Positions 62,559-64,000 of a stretch of DNA of 64,000 nt are shown here, piece after piece. Each line of letters starts with the position of its first letter. The first letter of the stretch is position 1. The notes under the pieces are model-generated. The model saw only the letters and a list, made by a program, of their open reading frames with translations. It made no database searches and was not told where the DNA came from. The stretch is from Pseudolabrys sp. (lineage in GTDB: Bacteria > Pseudomonadota > Alphaproteobacteria > Rhizobiales > Xanthobacteraceae), in contig JAFIGS010000035.1 in assembly GCA_017849615.1 (NCBI GenBank), positions 1 to 64,000 on the forward strand, written 5' to 3'. The translations under genes were made by a program, and so were the position numbers.

Positions 62559-63075
62559 GGCGTTGTCTTACACCATATGGCGGCGCGTGGGGCGAAATGG
62601 AAGGCAAAGCCCGGGGTGGCAGCGGGGGGCCGGGCTCGAGGAACCCGGTCTATCCCGTTCAATCGATTTGGCTATCTCGCCATGGCGCCTGTCGCCTGCA
62701 TCCAGGCGCGGTTATCCGCCGACGTCAGATAGATGCCCGGCGTCGCTATCCAGGCGGCGTGGAAGAAGATGTCCGTCAGCCGGATGTCTCGCACCGGCCG
62801 TGCCGCACCCGCCTCATCCCGCAGATCGGCAGCGTCCCGCTGCGTCAGGCAACACTCCCGGGTAAATGGCGAGATTTCTCGCGTTACGAGTGGAGACTCG
62901 GGCTCCGCCGAGGGAACCGGGCAAAACCTGCCGCCCGCGGGGCGGTTTTGGCCGGCCGCGCGAGGCCATCGCCCGGGCGACAAGGAGCCAACCAATTGAA
63001 AAAACTGGTTTTTATAGAAGACGAACACTGGCCTGCCGATTGCAATCCCCTGGGGGTCAATTGCGGAGGTTCGTC
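62559..63075. other. Intergenic region between mnmA and the fliK-like gene
   Basis: 517 bp with no firmly supported gene. A leftward frame ending at 62672 has about 60 residues of fairly protein-like text (ADLRDEAGAARPVRDIRL and on) but no good start. The hairpin at 62930-62948 and an AT-rich stretch at about 62995-63025, possibly promoter-related, are the other features. Confidence 0.5.
62930..62948 (+). terminator. GC-rich hairpin followed by TTTT
   Basis: CCGCCC (62930-62935) and GGGCGG (62939-62944) pair around GCG, and TTTT follows at 62945-62948. On the other strand TTTT also follows after a short gap, so it could stop transcription in both directions. No rightward gene ends here, so it may be a leader attenuator of the next gene. 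Confidence 0.35.
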
Positions 63076-64000
63076 TTGTCCCAGGTTGCGACCGATTTTC
63101 AGAGTCAGGCTTCGAGCGCGCTGCCGAAGGGCGGCCGGCAGACCTTTTCCGCGTCGAAAGCGCCGTCCGGCAGGTTCGACGATCTCCTAAGCGCCATCCC
63201 GGATGCGCCGCCGGAGCCGCGGGCCCGCGCCAAGGCCGACGCCCCTGAACGGGCCCAGCCCGCCCCGGCCGACAAGCGCGCCGACCGTTCCGACCGCACC
63301 AGCCGCGACGATCGCGCGGCCCGCACCGACCGCAGTGCCAAATCCGACAGCACGGCCGGCGACAACCGGCCGGCGGCCAACGCTCCGCCGGCGAAAAACG
63401 CCGCCGCGACCCAGACCGCCGCCGCCCCGACCGACACAAAGACGGCCGGCGCGGGCGACACCGGCAAGACCGACGATGCCGGTCAGACCGCCGAGACCAA
63501 GACCGCCGATACGGCACCGGTGACAAAGGACTCCGTCGCCGCCCTGGTGCAGCCGACGGTCGTGGCCGACCCCGCCGTCACCGCCGCGGTGCCGTCGCTC
63601 GCGGGCGACGCCGTCGCCAAGGCCGGCGACGAGAAGCCGGCGGATGCCAAGGCCGCAATTCCCACCGCCGCCGCACATCCCTCGATCAAGGCCGCCGAAC
63701 AGCAGGCCGCGGCGTTTGCCGATCAGTCGAGCGGCCTCACCGGCGACGACGCCGAAGTGCTGTCGGCGCTGGCCGCCAAGGCGCAGCAGGGCCTCAAGAA
63801 CGCCGAGGGCGACAAGGCCGAGGTGAAATCCGATAAGCCGGCGCATGCCGCGAAGCTGAATGGCGATGCCGTGCCGGCCGCCGACGCCGGAGCGCAGGCG
63901 AAGACGGATGGCGGCGACGCCAAGTCCGCGGACGCCCGGCCGGTGCAATCCGATCTCGCCAAGGTCGGCGTCGAACATCAGCGCAGCCAGGGCGACGGGA
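63076..64000 (+). CDS. Flagellar hook-length control protein FliK-like, N-terminal part (runs off the window)
   Basis: An open frame of at least 308 codons from TTG 63076, preceded by a strong GGAGG at 63065-63069 with a 6-nt spacer. There is no stop before the window end. The protein is low in complexity, rich in Ala, Asp, Lys, Thr and Pro (runs such as DRSDRTSRDDRAARTDRS), and starts SQVATDFQSQASSALPKGG. This composition and start resemble the disordered N-terminal ruler part of FliK. The conserved C-terminal domain lies outside, so the name is tentative. Confidence 0.6.
   Translation, partial: MSQVATDFQSQASSALPKGGRQTFSASKAPSGRFDDLLSAIPDAPPEPRARAKADAPERAQPAPADKRADRSDRTSRDDRAARTDRSAKSDSTAGDNRPAANAPPAKNAAATQTAAAPTDTKTAGAGDTGKTDDAGQTAETKTADTAPVTKDSVAALVQPTVVADPAVTAAVPSLAGDAVAKAGDEKPADAKAAIPTAAAHPSIKAAEQQAAAFADQSSGLTGDDAEVLSALAAKAQQGLKNAEGDKAEVKSDKPAHAAKLNGDAVPAADAGAQAKTDGGDAKSADARPVQSDLAKVGVEHQRSQGDG

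Noticed and set aside
62672-63526. 284-codon leftward ORF at the right end
   Set aside because: Most of it is Arg/Ser/Pro-rich antisense of the fliK-like frame. Only its last 60 codons read somewhat like protein, and no good start precedes them.

Overview
The window reads as a chromosomal segment of a high-GC alphaproteobacterium of the order Hyphomicrobiales (Xanthobacteraceae/Nitrobacteraceae-like). The evidence is a membrane-bound ferritin MbfA gene with an Irr-box-like site, a PmtA-type phospholipid methyltransferase, many GTG/TTG starts, and two types of large intergenic palindrome of the kind seen in Bradyrhizobium relatives. The placement rests on gene content only. No transposase, integrase or CRISPR array was seen.

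Layout. 1-400: 3' end of a probable 6S RNA, hairpins and a palindromic repeat. 0.4-3.4 kb: NUDIX hydrolase, mbfA, a metallophosphoesterase and a one-TM protein. 3.5-8.7 kb: hydroxypyruvate isomerase diverging from a tartrate/isopropylmalate-type dehydrogenase, then a TAXI-TRAP uptake system. 8.8-12.3 kb: a leftward gentisate-degradation operon. 12.5-14.8 kb: ergothioneine genes egtB-egtD. 15.0-16.9 kb: a rightward sedoheptulose-7-phosphate isomerase and an O-antigen ligase-like protein behind a good sigma-70 promoter. 16.9-59.7 kb: 40 consecutive leftward genes forming a surface-polysaccharide locus. 60.0-64 kb: tRNA-Met(CAT), a small secreted protein, pmtA-like, mnmA, and the start of a fliK-like gene running off the edge.

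The polysaccharide locus is the main feature. Its promoter-proximal end encodes a winged-helix regulator fused to a Rossmann-like domain, translationally coupled to an RfaH-like NusG paralogue. A 303-bp leader with a palindromic operator, a hairpin and an ops-like element follows, and then the sugar genes. Five enzymes (nucleotide-sugar 6-dehydrogenase, WlbA/WbpB, WbpE, WbpD, 2-epimerase) can make UDP-2,3-diacetamido-2,3-dideoxy-mannuronic acid. WbpG/HisH2/HisF2 homologues can turn an acetamido group into an acetamidino group. Three AsnB-type amidotransferases, seven SAM methyltransferases, a sugar formyltransferase with WbqC, a deacetylase, a 2OG-Fe(II) oxygenase and a FemAB-like acyltransferase suggest a heavily decorated uronamide/amidine polymer. 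About six glycosyltransferases assemble it. A Wzm/Wzt ABC transporter, with a C-terminal domain on Wzt, exports it, and the ligase-like protein at 15.7 kb may attach it to lipid A-core.

The clearest candidate for something undescribed is the control module at 58.2-59.8 kb. Near-identical palindromes (GTTCATGA[C/G]ATGAAC) lie at the regulator's own start and in the leader of the sugar genes, together with an antitermination-type element. This suggests one circuit combining a possibly metabolite-sensing repressor or activator with a processivity factor for a 41-kb operon.
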